In this document: positions 9,004 to 16,968 of the stretch, piece after piece
How the letters are laid out: the number at the start of each line of letters is the position of its first letter
Numbering within the stretch: the first letter of the stretch is position 1
NCBI RefSeq assembly: GCF_963662805.1
Contig: NZ_OY759856.1
Span: forward strand, 1 to 64,000
Length of the DNA: 64,000 bases
Direction of reading: 5' to 3'
Origin: an uncultured Cohaesibacter sp.
Lineage (GTDB): Bacteria > Pseudomonadota > Alphaproteobacteria > Rhizobiales > Cohaesibacteraceae
Translations under genes and position numbers: made by a program
Notes under the pieces: model-generated
Database searches by the model: none
What the model was told of the DNA's origin: nothing
The model's input: only the letters and a program-made list of their open reading frames with translations

Positions 9004-9954
9004 TCCTTTCCTGTCTGTGTTACGCAACCCGCTTGTGGGCGTCTTCATTGCACTGTTGGTGATCTTCGTCATTTCGGCTGTCGCCTCTCCCTACTTCCTG
9101 ACCTCCTATAACATGTCCGTCGTGGCACGCTCTCTGGCATTCGTCGGGCTGATCACCATTGGCCAGTCGATGCTGATGATCCTTGGCGAGCTTGACCTGT
9201 CGCTGGGCGTCATTGGTGGGCTTTGCGGCGTCGTCAGCGGCATGCTGATGGTCAATCTGGGCCTCAACCCGTGGGTTTCCATGGCACTGTGCCTTGCTCT
9301 TGGCGCAGCGCTCGGTTGCTTCAACGGCCTGATGGTCACGGTCCTCAAGCTACACTCCCTCGTTCTGACGATTGGTACCGCCGGTGTCTTCGGAGGCGCA
9401 AACCTGGTTCTCACCAAGGGTGTCGCCATCACCAACATCCCCAAGGAAATCCAGTTCCTCGGTCGCGGCGATCTGTTCGGCATTCCGATGCCCTTCGTCG
9501 TCATGTTCATCGTCTGGTCATCGCGTCCTTCGTGATCATGAAAACACCTTTCGGGCGCTACATCTATGCCATCGGCGACAACACCCCGGCTGCCCGCATG
9601 CTGGGGATCAAGGTCGATCCTGTGCGCGTCCTCGTCTTCACCATTGCCGGTATGCTCGCAGCGCTCGCTGGTCTTCTCATGGTGACACGGCTTGGCACTG
9701 CCCAGCCGTCCATCGGTGAGACATGGGTCCTGCCTCCAATCGCCGCCTCGGTTATTGGTGGGGTTGCCACCACTGGCGGCGTCGGCACACCCCTTGGCGC
9801 CATCCTCGGTGCTGCGATCATCGGGGTCATCGAGAACATCATCGTGCTGTTTGGTGTCTCGCCTTACTGGCAGGGAGTTGTGAGCGGCTTCATCGTCGTC
9901 TTGGCCATCTCCTTCGACTCGATCTCGCGCCGCTATATTCGAGGCGATCGTTAG
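8993..9954 (+). pseudogene. ABC sugar importer permease, RbsC-type (apparent frameshift)
   Basis: BPD_transp_2 family inner-membrane permease. The first frame, from ATG 8993 (MQPNPFLSVLRNPLVG), covers the N-terminal helices and the motif GQSMLMILGELDLSLG; the second frame runs from about 9513 with FGRYIYAIGDNTPAARMLGIKV and GGVATTGGVGTPLGA to TAG 9954. One C seems lost near 9512, where IVLVIASFVIM would be expected. Corrected length would be about 320 residues, normal. Conservation on both sides suggests a sequence error. It is the only permease of this importer, as usual for RbsC systems that work as homodimers. Confidence 0.85.
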
Positions 9955-9981
9955 GCGAACAGGATTTGACCACCAGCCAAG

Positions 9982-10010
9982 GTTCCGGGCGGGCGCTTGT
10001 CGCCCGGAAC
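9982..10010 (+). other. intercistronic hairpin between permease and epimerase genes
   Basis: A perfect 10-base stem GTTCCGGGCG / CGCCCGGAAC with a nine-base loop and no T tract. It may stabilise or partly end the transporter part of the transcript. Confidence 0.5.
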
Positions 10011-10040
10011 GACTTGAACATCTGACCTTGGGAGGAAGAA

Positions 10041-10922
10041 ATGAAACTTGGTCTGAACCTGTCCTTTGCCATCAAACGCTGGATCGAGCCTGACCGCATG
10101 GCGGCCCTGATCGCTGATGAGCTGGACACCAAATATGTGCAATTCACCTGGGACCTGATTGACCCGAACTGGCCGGCAGGACCCCGCGACGCCCTTGTGC
10201 GCGCCTATGCCAAGGCCTTCGCCAAGGCAGGTGTCACCATCGAGAGCTCGTTTGGCGGCATTGCATCCTACTCCTACAACCACATCCTCGCACCCTCGCC
10301 CGAGCTGCGTGATCTTGGCCGGATGCACATTCAGAATGCCATCGACATGACCGCCGCGATGGAAGTGCCAACCATGGGGATGCCATTCGGCTCCTACAGC
10401 GCAGATGATGCCGCCAATCCGGCCCGCCGCGAGGAAATCTACAAGATCGCGCTGGAAACCTACATCGAGCTGACCCGTCACGCCAAAAAGCAGGGCCTGA
10501 GCATGATGATGGTCGAGCCGGTGCCGCTCGCCACCGAGTTCCCCTCCTCTGCTCTTGATGCCCTGCGTCTGATGAAGGATCTCGACGGCCAGACCGACGT
10601 GCCCGTCCGCCTCTGCGTCGACTGGGGACACGCTCTTTTCAAACCGCTGTTTGGCGACAAGGCCAACATGGACTACTGGATGGAGACCTGCGGCTCCTAC
10701 ATCGGAGCGTTTCATCTCCAGCAGACGGACGGCCTCTATGACCGGCATTGGAACTTCACCCACGACGGCATGATCACGCCGCAATTGCTGTCTGATTTCT
10801 GGGATCGCTATCAGCTCACGGACCAAACCTGCTTCCTCGAAATCATCTATGCCTTCGAAGAGACCGACGAGTTTGTGCTCTCGGACATGAAAGAAGCGAT
10901 GGCCATGTTCAAGAAGGTTTGA
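10041..10922 (+). CDS. sugar phosphate isomerase/epimerase, AP-endonuclease-2-type TIM barrel
   Basis: 293-residue TIM-barrel protein of the xylose-isomerase-like family, with MKLGLNLSFAIKRWIEPDRM at the start, a metal-ligand Glu region at MMMVEPVPLATEFP, CVDWGHALF, and LEIIYAFEETD near the end. A GGAGG ribosome site precedes the ATG. Brucella EryC (tetrulose-4-phosphate racemase) and D-apiose isomerase belong to the same fold, so the substrate cannot be read from sequence alone. Position between the importer and the second DhaK-DhaL kinase places it in the same ketose pathway. Confidence 0.82.
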   Translation: MKLGLNLSFAIKRWIEPDRMAALIADELDTKYVQFTWDLIDPNWPAGPRDALVRAYAKAFAKAGVTIESSFGGIASYSYNHILAPSPELRDLGRMHIQNAIDMTAAMEVPTMGMPFGSYSADDAANPARREEIYKIALETYIELTRHAKKQGLSMMMVEPVPLATEFPSSALDALRLMKDLDGQTDVPVRLCVDWGHALFKPLFGDKANMDYWMETCGSYIGAFHLQQTDGLYDRHWNFTHDGMITPQLLSDFWDRYQLTDQTCFLEIIYAFEETDEFVLSDMKEAMAMFKKV

Positions 10923-10970
10923 CAGAAGGGTTCTGAAGCACGTTAGATACACCCGCAACCGGGACAGACC

Positions 10971-12809
10971 GTGGCCACTCGAACACAAAAGTCAGATCCA
11001 TTGAGCAAGACCAAGAAACTGATCAACGCACCCGAGACTGTCGTCGCCGACATGGTTGCGGGAATGCTTGGCGCCCACCGTGACATTCTGCAAGCGGTGG
11101 GCAACTCCGGACGTGTCATTCGCGCCAAAGACGGCCCCCGCAAAGGCAAGGTGGGGATCGTCATCGGCGGTGGTTCTGGCCACGAACCAGCCTTCACCGG
11201 TTATGTCGGGCGCGGTTTGGCGGATGCATCGGCCATCGGCAACGTCTTTTCCTGCCCCCCGCCTGATCCCATCCTGGAAGCTGCCCGCGCCGTTGAAGGC
11301 GGCGAAGGTATCCTCTTTCTTTATGGCAACTACACCAGCGACGCGATGAACTTCGAAATGGCGTCAGAGAAGCTGTCGGAGGAAGGCATCAGGGTCTGCT
11401 CAATACCGGTCACCGACGATGTCTCCTCCGCGCCCCCGGACCGCCGCGAGGAACGACGCGGGGTTGCGGGTGACTTCTTCGTTTTCAAGATCGCAGGGGC
11501 CGCCGCCGACCAGATGCTCCCCCTCGATGACGTAAGGGACATCGCAGTCAAGGCCAACCGCTTGACGGCCACCATGGGCGTCGCCCTCAATTCCTGCTCC
11601 CTGCCCCAGACCCGAAAGCCCAATTTCGAGATCGGCGAGAACGAGATGGAAATCGGGATGGGATTGCACGGTGAGCCGGGCATCCGCCGCACCTCTCTGG
11701 AAAGTGCCGATGATGTCGCCGATCTCCTGATGGAATTCATTCAGGAGGAACTGCAACTGACATCGGACGATCGGGTCGGCGTGCTGGTCAACGGCCTAGG
11801 CTCCACGACCATGATGGAGCTCTATATTCTCTTCAATCGACTGAAACAGTCCCTTGATGAAATGGACGTCTCCATTCACCGATCATTCGTTGGCGAATAT
11901 GCCACGTCCCTTGATATGGCAGGTGCCTCGATATCGGTGATCAAGCTCGATGACCAAATGGCGGATCTGTTGGATCACCCCTGCATTTCGGTCGGCCTCA
12001 CTGTGGGCACACCACCGGCCCCCATCGACAAAAAGGACTGCCTGCCCCTGCCATCAGGTCGCAAGGACACCACTGGCACGGCAGAATCTCAAGCCGCCTC
12101 CAATCATATCGGACAGCGCCCGGGTGGCGAAATCACCAGCACCATATTCATAAACATGCTAAGGGCAGCAGCCATCGCCATCGAGGATAAGGCCGACTGG
12201 CTGTCCGAACTTGATGGGGTCATCGGAGATGGCGGCCACGGCATAACCATGCGCCTGGGCTGGCACGCTGTTCGTCAGGCGCTTGAGGACTATCCCGAAG
12301 ATCAGGACATCGAGGCGATATGCAACACGATCGCCGAGATATTCCTGAATTCGGTTGGCTCCACACCCGGCCCACTCTATGCAACGGCTCTGAGAAGCGC
12401 CGCGAAGGTGGCGGCAGGGAGAGAAGGTCTCGACACCGAAGCGACGGTCAGGTTCCTTGAAGCCGCAGCTGACGGCATCCGCTTCCGGGGCAAGGCCAAT
12501 CCGGGCGACAAGACCATGCTCGATGCCTGGTGGCCAGCAGCCGTGGCGGCAAGAGCTGCTTTCCAAAAAGGTGCAGATACCACGGATTGCCTGCGAGCAG
12601 CGGCAAAGGGCGCGGAACGTGGCATGAAACAGACCGCCGAGATCGCGGCCCGCCACGGACGTTCTGCCAAGATGGGGGAAAGATCGTTGGGACATCTCGA
12701 CCCCGGCGCGGCCTCGAGTTTCGTCGTTATCGATGCCCTCAGGCGCTCATTCGAGGCTCAAACGCTTGACCCGGTCGAGAGCGCGGCCCGCCCGGTCTTC
12801 ACATCCTGA
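10971..12809 (+). CDS. second DhaK-DhaL fusion kinase, with altered Mg-binding motif
   Basis: 612 residues from a GTG start. The DhaK domain has KKLINAPETVVADMV, GIVIGGGSGHEPAFTGYVG and the substrate His in GMGLHGEPGIRR. The DhaL domain begins near residue 385. Its metal-binding loop reads DGVIGDGGHG instead of the family DGVIGDGDHG, so the third Asp, which ligates Mg-ATP in DAK structures, is Gly (codon GGC). Otherwise the domain is complete, including the SLGHLDPGAASS region. It is the last gene of the importer operon. It may be a kinase for a different tetrulose epimer, or a weakened paralogue. The start could instead be TTG 11001. Confidence 0.87.
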   Translation: MATRTQKSDPLSKTKKLINAPETVVADMVAGMLGAHRDILQAVGNSGRVIRAKDGPRKGKVGIVIGGGSGHEPAFTGYVGRGLADASAIGNVFSCPPPDPILEAARAVEGGEGILFLYGNYTSDAMNFEMASEKLSEEGIRVCSIPVTDDVSSAPPDRREERRGVAGDFFVFKIAGAAADQMLPLDDVRDIAVKANRLTATMGVALNSCSLPQTRKPNFEIGENEMEIGMGLHGEPGIRRTSLESADDVADLLMEFIQEELQLTSDDRVGVLVNGLGSTTMMELYILFNRLKQSLDEMDVSIHRSFVGEYATSLDMAGASISVIKLDDQMADLLDHPCISVGLTVGTPPAPIDKKDCLPLPSGRKDTTGTAESQAASNHIGQRPGGEITSTIFINMLRAAAIAIEDKADWLSELDGVIGDGGHGITMRLGWHAVRQALEDYPEDQDIEAICNTIAEIFLNSVGSTPGPLYATALRSAAKVAAGREGLDTEATVRFLEAAADGIRFRGKANPGDKTMLDAWWPAAVAARAAFQKGADTTDCLRAAAKGAERGMKQTAEIAARHGRSAKMGERSLGHLDPGAASSFVVIDALRRSFEAQTLDPVESAARPVFTS

Positions 12810-12840
12810 CACTCGAACACCTGACAACGGCAGTGAATTC

Positions 12841-13728
12841 CTAGAGACCGGCAACCCGATAGACCGGGCTCGAAGGGATCGGGATCGGCTTGCTAAAAAG
12901 TCCGCCCGCCCCCGGCTCACGCGACAATTGCTCCGCGTCAAGAAACCGGCGCTGACAGGTGACAAACAATGTCTGACCATCGCGCCCACCGATGGCCACA
13001 GCCGTGATCCGCGAGACCGGCAACAGATGCTCGGAAAGTACCCGACCAGACGGGGCGATCTGCAGCACCTTGCCCGCCCCGACGACAGCCACCCAGACAT
13101 TCCCCTCCACATCAAGACAGCCGCTATCAAGCGTTATGCCGCCTCCGGTCTGATAGATGACGTCGGAGCGAAGGATGCTGCCACTCTCACTATCCAGCTC
13201 GATCATCTCGAGCTGCCCCGTCGGGGAATCGGTGAACAGCAGGTTGTTGCCATGACCGCATGGAACGATGGCATTCGGGATAGTGATATTCTCGCGCACC
13301 GCCCGGATCTCGCCGAGCGCATCGCGCCGGTAGAGCCGCCCGATGGCGAGGCCCTGATGTGTCATGTCCATGGACCCGAACCACAGGCATCCGAACCGAT
13401 CCGGCTTGCCGTCATTGAGACGCACGGTCGGACGGTCGCTTTCGGTGTCGGAATGTCGCTCCCACTCCCCGCTTTCGGGCGCATAGGTCCAGAGACCATT
13501 CTCCAACCCCAGCACAAGGCGTCCACTATCAGCAAGCACCACGAACCCCGGTTGCGAGGGCACCGGCAACACACGGGTCTCCCCCGTCTCATCGGTTGCC
13601 AGCAGCCTTTGCGCCTGAATATCGATCCACCAGACGCACCCTCTTGCCTCGTCCCACAAGGGAGACTTTCCGGTGATGGCCAGAGGATTGGACAGCAGGC
13701 GGAAGCCTTCCTCACTCCGATCCAGCAT
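12841..13728 (-). CDS. SMP-30/gluconolactonase family beta-propeller (metal-ligand Glu replaced by Lys)
   Basis: About 295 residues from ATG 13728; an in-frame TTG at 13746 is less likely. Regucalcin/SMP-30 lactonases are six-bladed propellers using Glu18, Asn154 and Asp204 (human numbering) to bind divalent metal. The Asn (ITIPNAIV) and Asp (TLDSGCLD) are visible, as are VRLNDGKPDRFG and the C-terminal FVTCQRR.....EPGAGGLF. The Glu position of GESPVW reads GKSPLW. It is the last gene of the sulfatase-tctCBA operon, overlapping tctA by 17 bases. It may open a sugar-acid lactone, or may have lost the usual chemistry. Confidence 0.85.
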   Translation of the reverse strand: MLDRSEEGFRLLSNPLAITGKSPLWDEARGCVWWIDIQAQRLLATDETGETRVLPVPSQPGFVVLADSGRLVLGLENGLWTYAPESGEWERHSDTESDRPTVRLNDGKPDRFGCLWFGSMDMTHQGLAIGRLYRRDALGEIRAVRENITIPNAIVPCGHGNNLLFTDSPTGQLEMIELDSESGSILRSDVIYQTGGGITLDSGCLDVEGNVWVAVVGAGKVLQIAPSGRVLSEHLLPVSRITAVAIGGRDGQTLFVTCQRRFLDAEQLSREPGAGGLFSKPIPIPSSPVYRVAGL

Positions 13729-15244
13729 GGCTCGTCTCTTTGGCAAGCCCCTGCCGCGTTGGCCAGAGACGCGCTCTCACATGGCGGGGCAGGAGCGCCC
13801 ACAGGATCACGAGCATATCGAGGATGAGGATCGTCATGGCAATCGGCCGCTCGGCAAAGATCGACAGGCCATCCTGCGACAGCAGCAGCGAGCGGCGCAG
13901 GTTGCCCTCGGCAATCGGCCCCAGAATGACCCCGATGACGATGGGCGACAGGGGATAGTCGAACTTGCGCAACACATAGCCGACCACCCCGAAGATGAAG
14001 GCGAGCCACAGATCAAACACCGAGGACTGGATCGCATAGACCCCGATCATCGACAAAAGCAGCACCGAAGGGATCAGATATTGCTTGCGCAATTTGAGGA
14101 CTGAGACAAACACCGGCGTCATGATAATGCCGAGCACAAACAGAAAGATGTTGGCCAGAAGATAGGCAAGAAACACCCCACCAACCACGTCACCGCTCAG
14201 AGAGAAGAGCTGCGGCCCGGGTTGCAGACCAAGGAGCATCAATGCTCCCATCAGCACGGCGCAGGCCGAGTCGCCCGGAATAGCGAGCGCCAGCGTCGGA
14301 ATAAGCGCACCGCCACAGCAGGCATTGTTGGCCGACTCGGTCGCCACAACACCACCAACCGCGCCCTTGCCATAGCCCTCCTCGGGCGTGCTCCGCGCCT
14401 TGGCAATGGCATAGGCAGTGAAGGAGGCGATGATGCCGCTGGCCCCGGGCAAGGCACCAAAGAAGGTACCAATCGCCGAGGAGCGCAAGAGGTTCCAACG
14501 ATGATGGAGCGTGAGAAAAAACGAACGGAACGACACCTTGACGTTGATCACGTTCGGAATCGCTGAGAGACGTCCCTCTTCGATCAGAAACCCTGTCTCC
14601 GAGAGGGCGAACAGCCCGACCACGACGGCAACGATATGGATGCCGCCCATCAGATTGTGATCGCCGAAGGTGAAGCGAAGGGCGTTGGACATCGGATCGG
14701 TGCCAACGAGCGCAATCAGAACCCCAAGACATCCGGTCAACAGGCCTTTTACCGTTGACTCATCCGAGACCACAGCAATGGACATCAGTCCCGTAACAGC
14801 GAGAGCGAAATACTCAGGCGGACCGAAATTGACGGCGACACGCGCCAGAAGCGGCGCAAAGAAAATCAGGATGATCCCGCCGAACACGCCACCTATGGCA
14901 GAGGCGGAAATCGCCACACCGATGGCGTCCCCTGCCCGCCCCTTCTTGGCGAGCGGAAAGCCGTCAAGCAAGGTGGCAGCAGCAAGCGGTGTTCCGGGTA
15001 TGCGCAACAGGATCGCCGAGACAGCCCCGCCACAGGACCCACCCACATAGATGGCAATCAGCATGCCCATGCCCGCGACTGGCGGCATGTAGAAAGCAGC
15101 GGGCAGCAACAGGATAATGCCCATCAGAGGGCCCAGCCCCGGCAGCGCCCCGACCAGCAACCCGCCCGCACAACCAAGCGCCACCAAAATAAGCACCTGC
15201 GGTGTGGCAACCAGTCCGGCACCGGAAATCAGGAGATCAAACAT
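13712..15244 (-). CDS. tctA: tripartite tricarboxylate transporter large permease, TctA family
   Basis: 510-residue inner-membrane protein with about 12 hydrophobic segments. TctA motifs are visible: GALPGLGPLMGIILLLP near the N-terminus, YVGGSCGGAVSAILLRIPGTP, and the repeat GALPGASGIIASFTAYAIAK....GGVVATESANNA in the second half. It forms the main channel of the TTT carboxylate importer with TctB and the periplasmic TctC. Genes run tctC, tctB, tctA on one strand with four bases or fewer between tctB and tctA. Confidence 0.93.
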   Translation of the reverse strand: MFDLLISGAGLVATPQVLILVALGCAGGLLVGALPGLGPLMGIILLLPAAFYMPPVAGMGMLIAIYVGGSCGGAVSAILLRIPGTPLAAATLLDGFPLAKKGRAGDAIGVAISASAIGGVFGGIILIFFAPLLARVAVNFGPPEYFALAVTGLMSIAVVSDESTVKGLLTGCLGVLIALVGTDPMSNALRFTFGDHNLMGGIHIVAVVVGLFALSETGFLIEEGRLSAIPNVINVKVSFRSFFLTLHHRWNLLRSSAIGTFFGALPGASGIIASFTAYAIAKARSTPEEGYGKGAVGGVVATESANNACCGGALIPTLALAIPGDSACAVLMGALMLLGLQPGPQLFSLSGDVVGGVFLAYLLANIFLFVLGIIMTPVFVSVLKLRKQYLIPSVLLLSMIGVYAIQSSVFDLWLAFIFGVVGYVLRKFDYPLSPIVIGVILGPIAEGNLRRSLLLSQDGLSIFAERPIAMTILILDMLVILWALLPRHVRARLWPTRQGLAKETSHAGSE

Positions 15245-15247
15245 CGC

Positions 15248-15790
15248 TTACAATCCGATCATATGGTAGGGCAGCGTGAAATTCATGAAGCCAAGCGGCA
15301 GGACGATCTTCAAAAGCCCTTCGAACACGAAGGAGCAGATGAGGGTCAAGACTGCACTGACGAGCAGCACCTTCCAGAGGGGCCGTGCATCAAGCACATA
15401 AAACATGGCGCCAATGACGAGGAACGAGGTGATGTGAAAGCCCAAAGGGGTGATCAGCAGAAGGTACACGACTGTCAGGGTAGCGACAGCCAATTCCTTT
15501 GCAATCAGGTTTTTCGATCCCCCGTCATCCTCATCTTCGGCTGGAACCTCGGCTCCACCGTCCCGAGACGCTGCACCCAGCATCATTTGCAACCCGATCA
15601 CGGCGCCCAAAAGGGCAATGGCCAGCGCAACATAGCGCGGAAACAGGGCAGCATTGGAAAGGGCATCGCCTGACGCTGCCCCCTGTTCCGCAAAGGACGT
15701 CGCGATCTGTTGAAAGACGAGGCCGACAACACCGAACATGATCATCAGGACGACCCATTGTCCCCAAATCATGTGTCTCTTGCTATTCAT
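15248..15790 (-). CDS. tctB: tripartite tricarboxylate transporter small permease, TctB family
   Basis: 180 residues with about four membrane helices (near 9-27, 50-66, 105-150, 155-175) and a polar acidic loop EVPAEDEDDGG near 80-90. The PLGFHITSFLVIGAMFY segment is typical of TctB. It sits between tctC and tctA, three bases before the tctA start. Confidence 0.85.
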   Translation of the reverse strand: MNSKRHMIWGQWVVLMIMFGVVGLVFQQIATSFAEQGAASGDALSNAALFPRYVALAIALLGAVIGLQMMLGAASRDGGAEVPAEDEDDGGSKNLIAKELAVATLTVVYLLLITPLGFHITSFLVIGAMFYVLDARPLWKVLLVSAVLTLICSFVFEGLLKIVLPLGFMNFTLPYHMIGL

Positions 15791-15817
15791 GCCGGCCTCC
15801 TCACGTCGTCACGGCCT

Positions 15818-15845
15818 GATCCGCCCATGGATCATCTGGCGGATC
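15818..15845 (-). other. intercistronic hairpin after tctC
   Basis: A perfect eight-base inverted repeat GATCCGCC / GGCGGATC with a 12-base loop lies 11 bases past the tctC stop. It has no T tract. It probably protects the binding-protein mRNA. Confidence 0.6.
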
Positions 15846-15855
15846 TCTTTAGGGG

Positions 15856-16854
15856 TTATTTGCCAGAAATCTTGTCTTTTTCCCAGGCGATTGCCTCTTT
15901 GGCCGACTGCAATTGCTCACCGACGGCACCAACGATTTCGTCATACTTGGACGGCGGATACATGGTCGGGACAAATCCGGTTGCTTTGAGTTTTTCCTGA
16001 ATGTCAGGGCGATCAAGTGCAGCCTTCATGGCAGAGCGCAGTTTTTCGACCACATCGTCAGGGGTACCCTTCTTGACGATATACCAGTGCCAGCCAGTGG
16101 GCGAGAGGCCAGTAAGACCCAGATCCGTTCCGAAATCACCGATCAGAGGCGCACCGTCAAACATTGCCCGGTCGGCTTCATTGTCGGTCATGATCGCCAG
16201 CACCTTGAAGGCGTCGGAGTTGGAGCGGTAGGTCGTCGGGTTGTTGAAGGAGAAGTCCAGAAGACCACCACGCAGATCCTTGAAGGCATCGCCATCCTGC
16301 GGATAAGGAATGTTGCGGGCATAGACATCATTGGCCTGCATCATCTTGGCCATCACCATGTGCGGGATGTTGCCAATGGAGCCGGAGGAATAACGCAATT
16401 TACCCGGATTTTCCTTCATATATTTGATGAAGCTCGGGAAATCCGTCCAGCGCGGATCATCCTTGCGCGTTACGATGGCAAAGGGCACAGCTGTCGCAGA
16501 CCAAAGAGGAATGAAATCCTTATAGGTGAAATCGGCGTTGCCAACCATCGGCTGCAGCACCAGTGGGGCAACCCAGCCGTCAATCAGGGTGTAGCCGTCA
16601 GCGGGCTTTTCGAGTGCCGTATCGAAGGATTTGACCCCCGCATTGCCCGGCGTGGAGACGACCGAAATATTGACATTCAGTTCTTGGCTCATGGCTTCGG
16701 AGATGATCTGGGTCACGGCCATGGCCGACCCTGGTCCCCATGGAAAGATATTCTGGATGTTGCGATCCGGAAACTCGGCTATGGCGGGTGCTGCCATGAC
16801 GGCCAATGTTGCGCTGGCCAGAACGGCCGAACGAATGAAAGACAGTGGTCTCAT
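15856..16854 (-). CDS. tctC: TTT-family periplasmic solute-binding protein, TctC/Bug type
   Basis: About 332 residues from ATG 16854, chosen because a GGGAGG site precedes it; an in-frame extension upstream has no ribosome site. The signal peptide LSFIRSAVLASATLAVMAAPAIA is followed by FPDRNIQNIFPWGPGS, the Bug-family entry, and later YKDFIPLWSATAV and YSSGSIGNIPHM. It binds an organic acid in the periplasm for TctAB. It lies 114 bases downstream of the sulfatase, so a sulfated or sugar-derived acid is a reasonable ligand guess. Confidence 0.92.
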   Translation of the reverse strand: MRPLSFIRSAVLASATLAVMAAPAIAEFPDRNIQNIFPWGPGSAMAVTQIISEAMSQELNVNISVVSTPGNAGVKSFDTALEKPADGYTLIDGWVAPLVLQPMVGNADFTYKDFIPLWSATAVPFAIVTRKDDPRWTDFPSFIKYMKENPGKLRYSSGSIGNIPHMVMAKMMQANDVYARNIPYPQDGDAFKDLRGGLLDFSFNNPTTYRSNSDAFKVLAIMTDNEADRAMFDGAPLIGDFGTDLGLTGLSPTGWHWYIVKKGTPDDVVEKLRSAMKAALDRPDIQEKLKATGFVPTMYPPSKYDEIVGAVGEQLQSAKEAIAWEKDKISGK

Positions 16855-16968
16855 CAAATCCTCCCTTGGATATGGATGCCATTTTGACAATTGTTCAGAT
16901 CGCCACCATGCGATCTGTCAACACGGATCGCCTCCTCGCGACCCTGAACCGATGACCGGATCTCCCGG

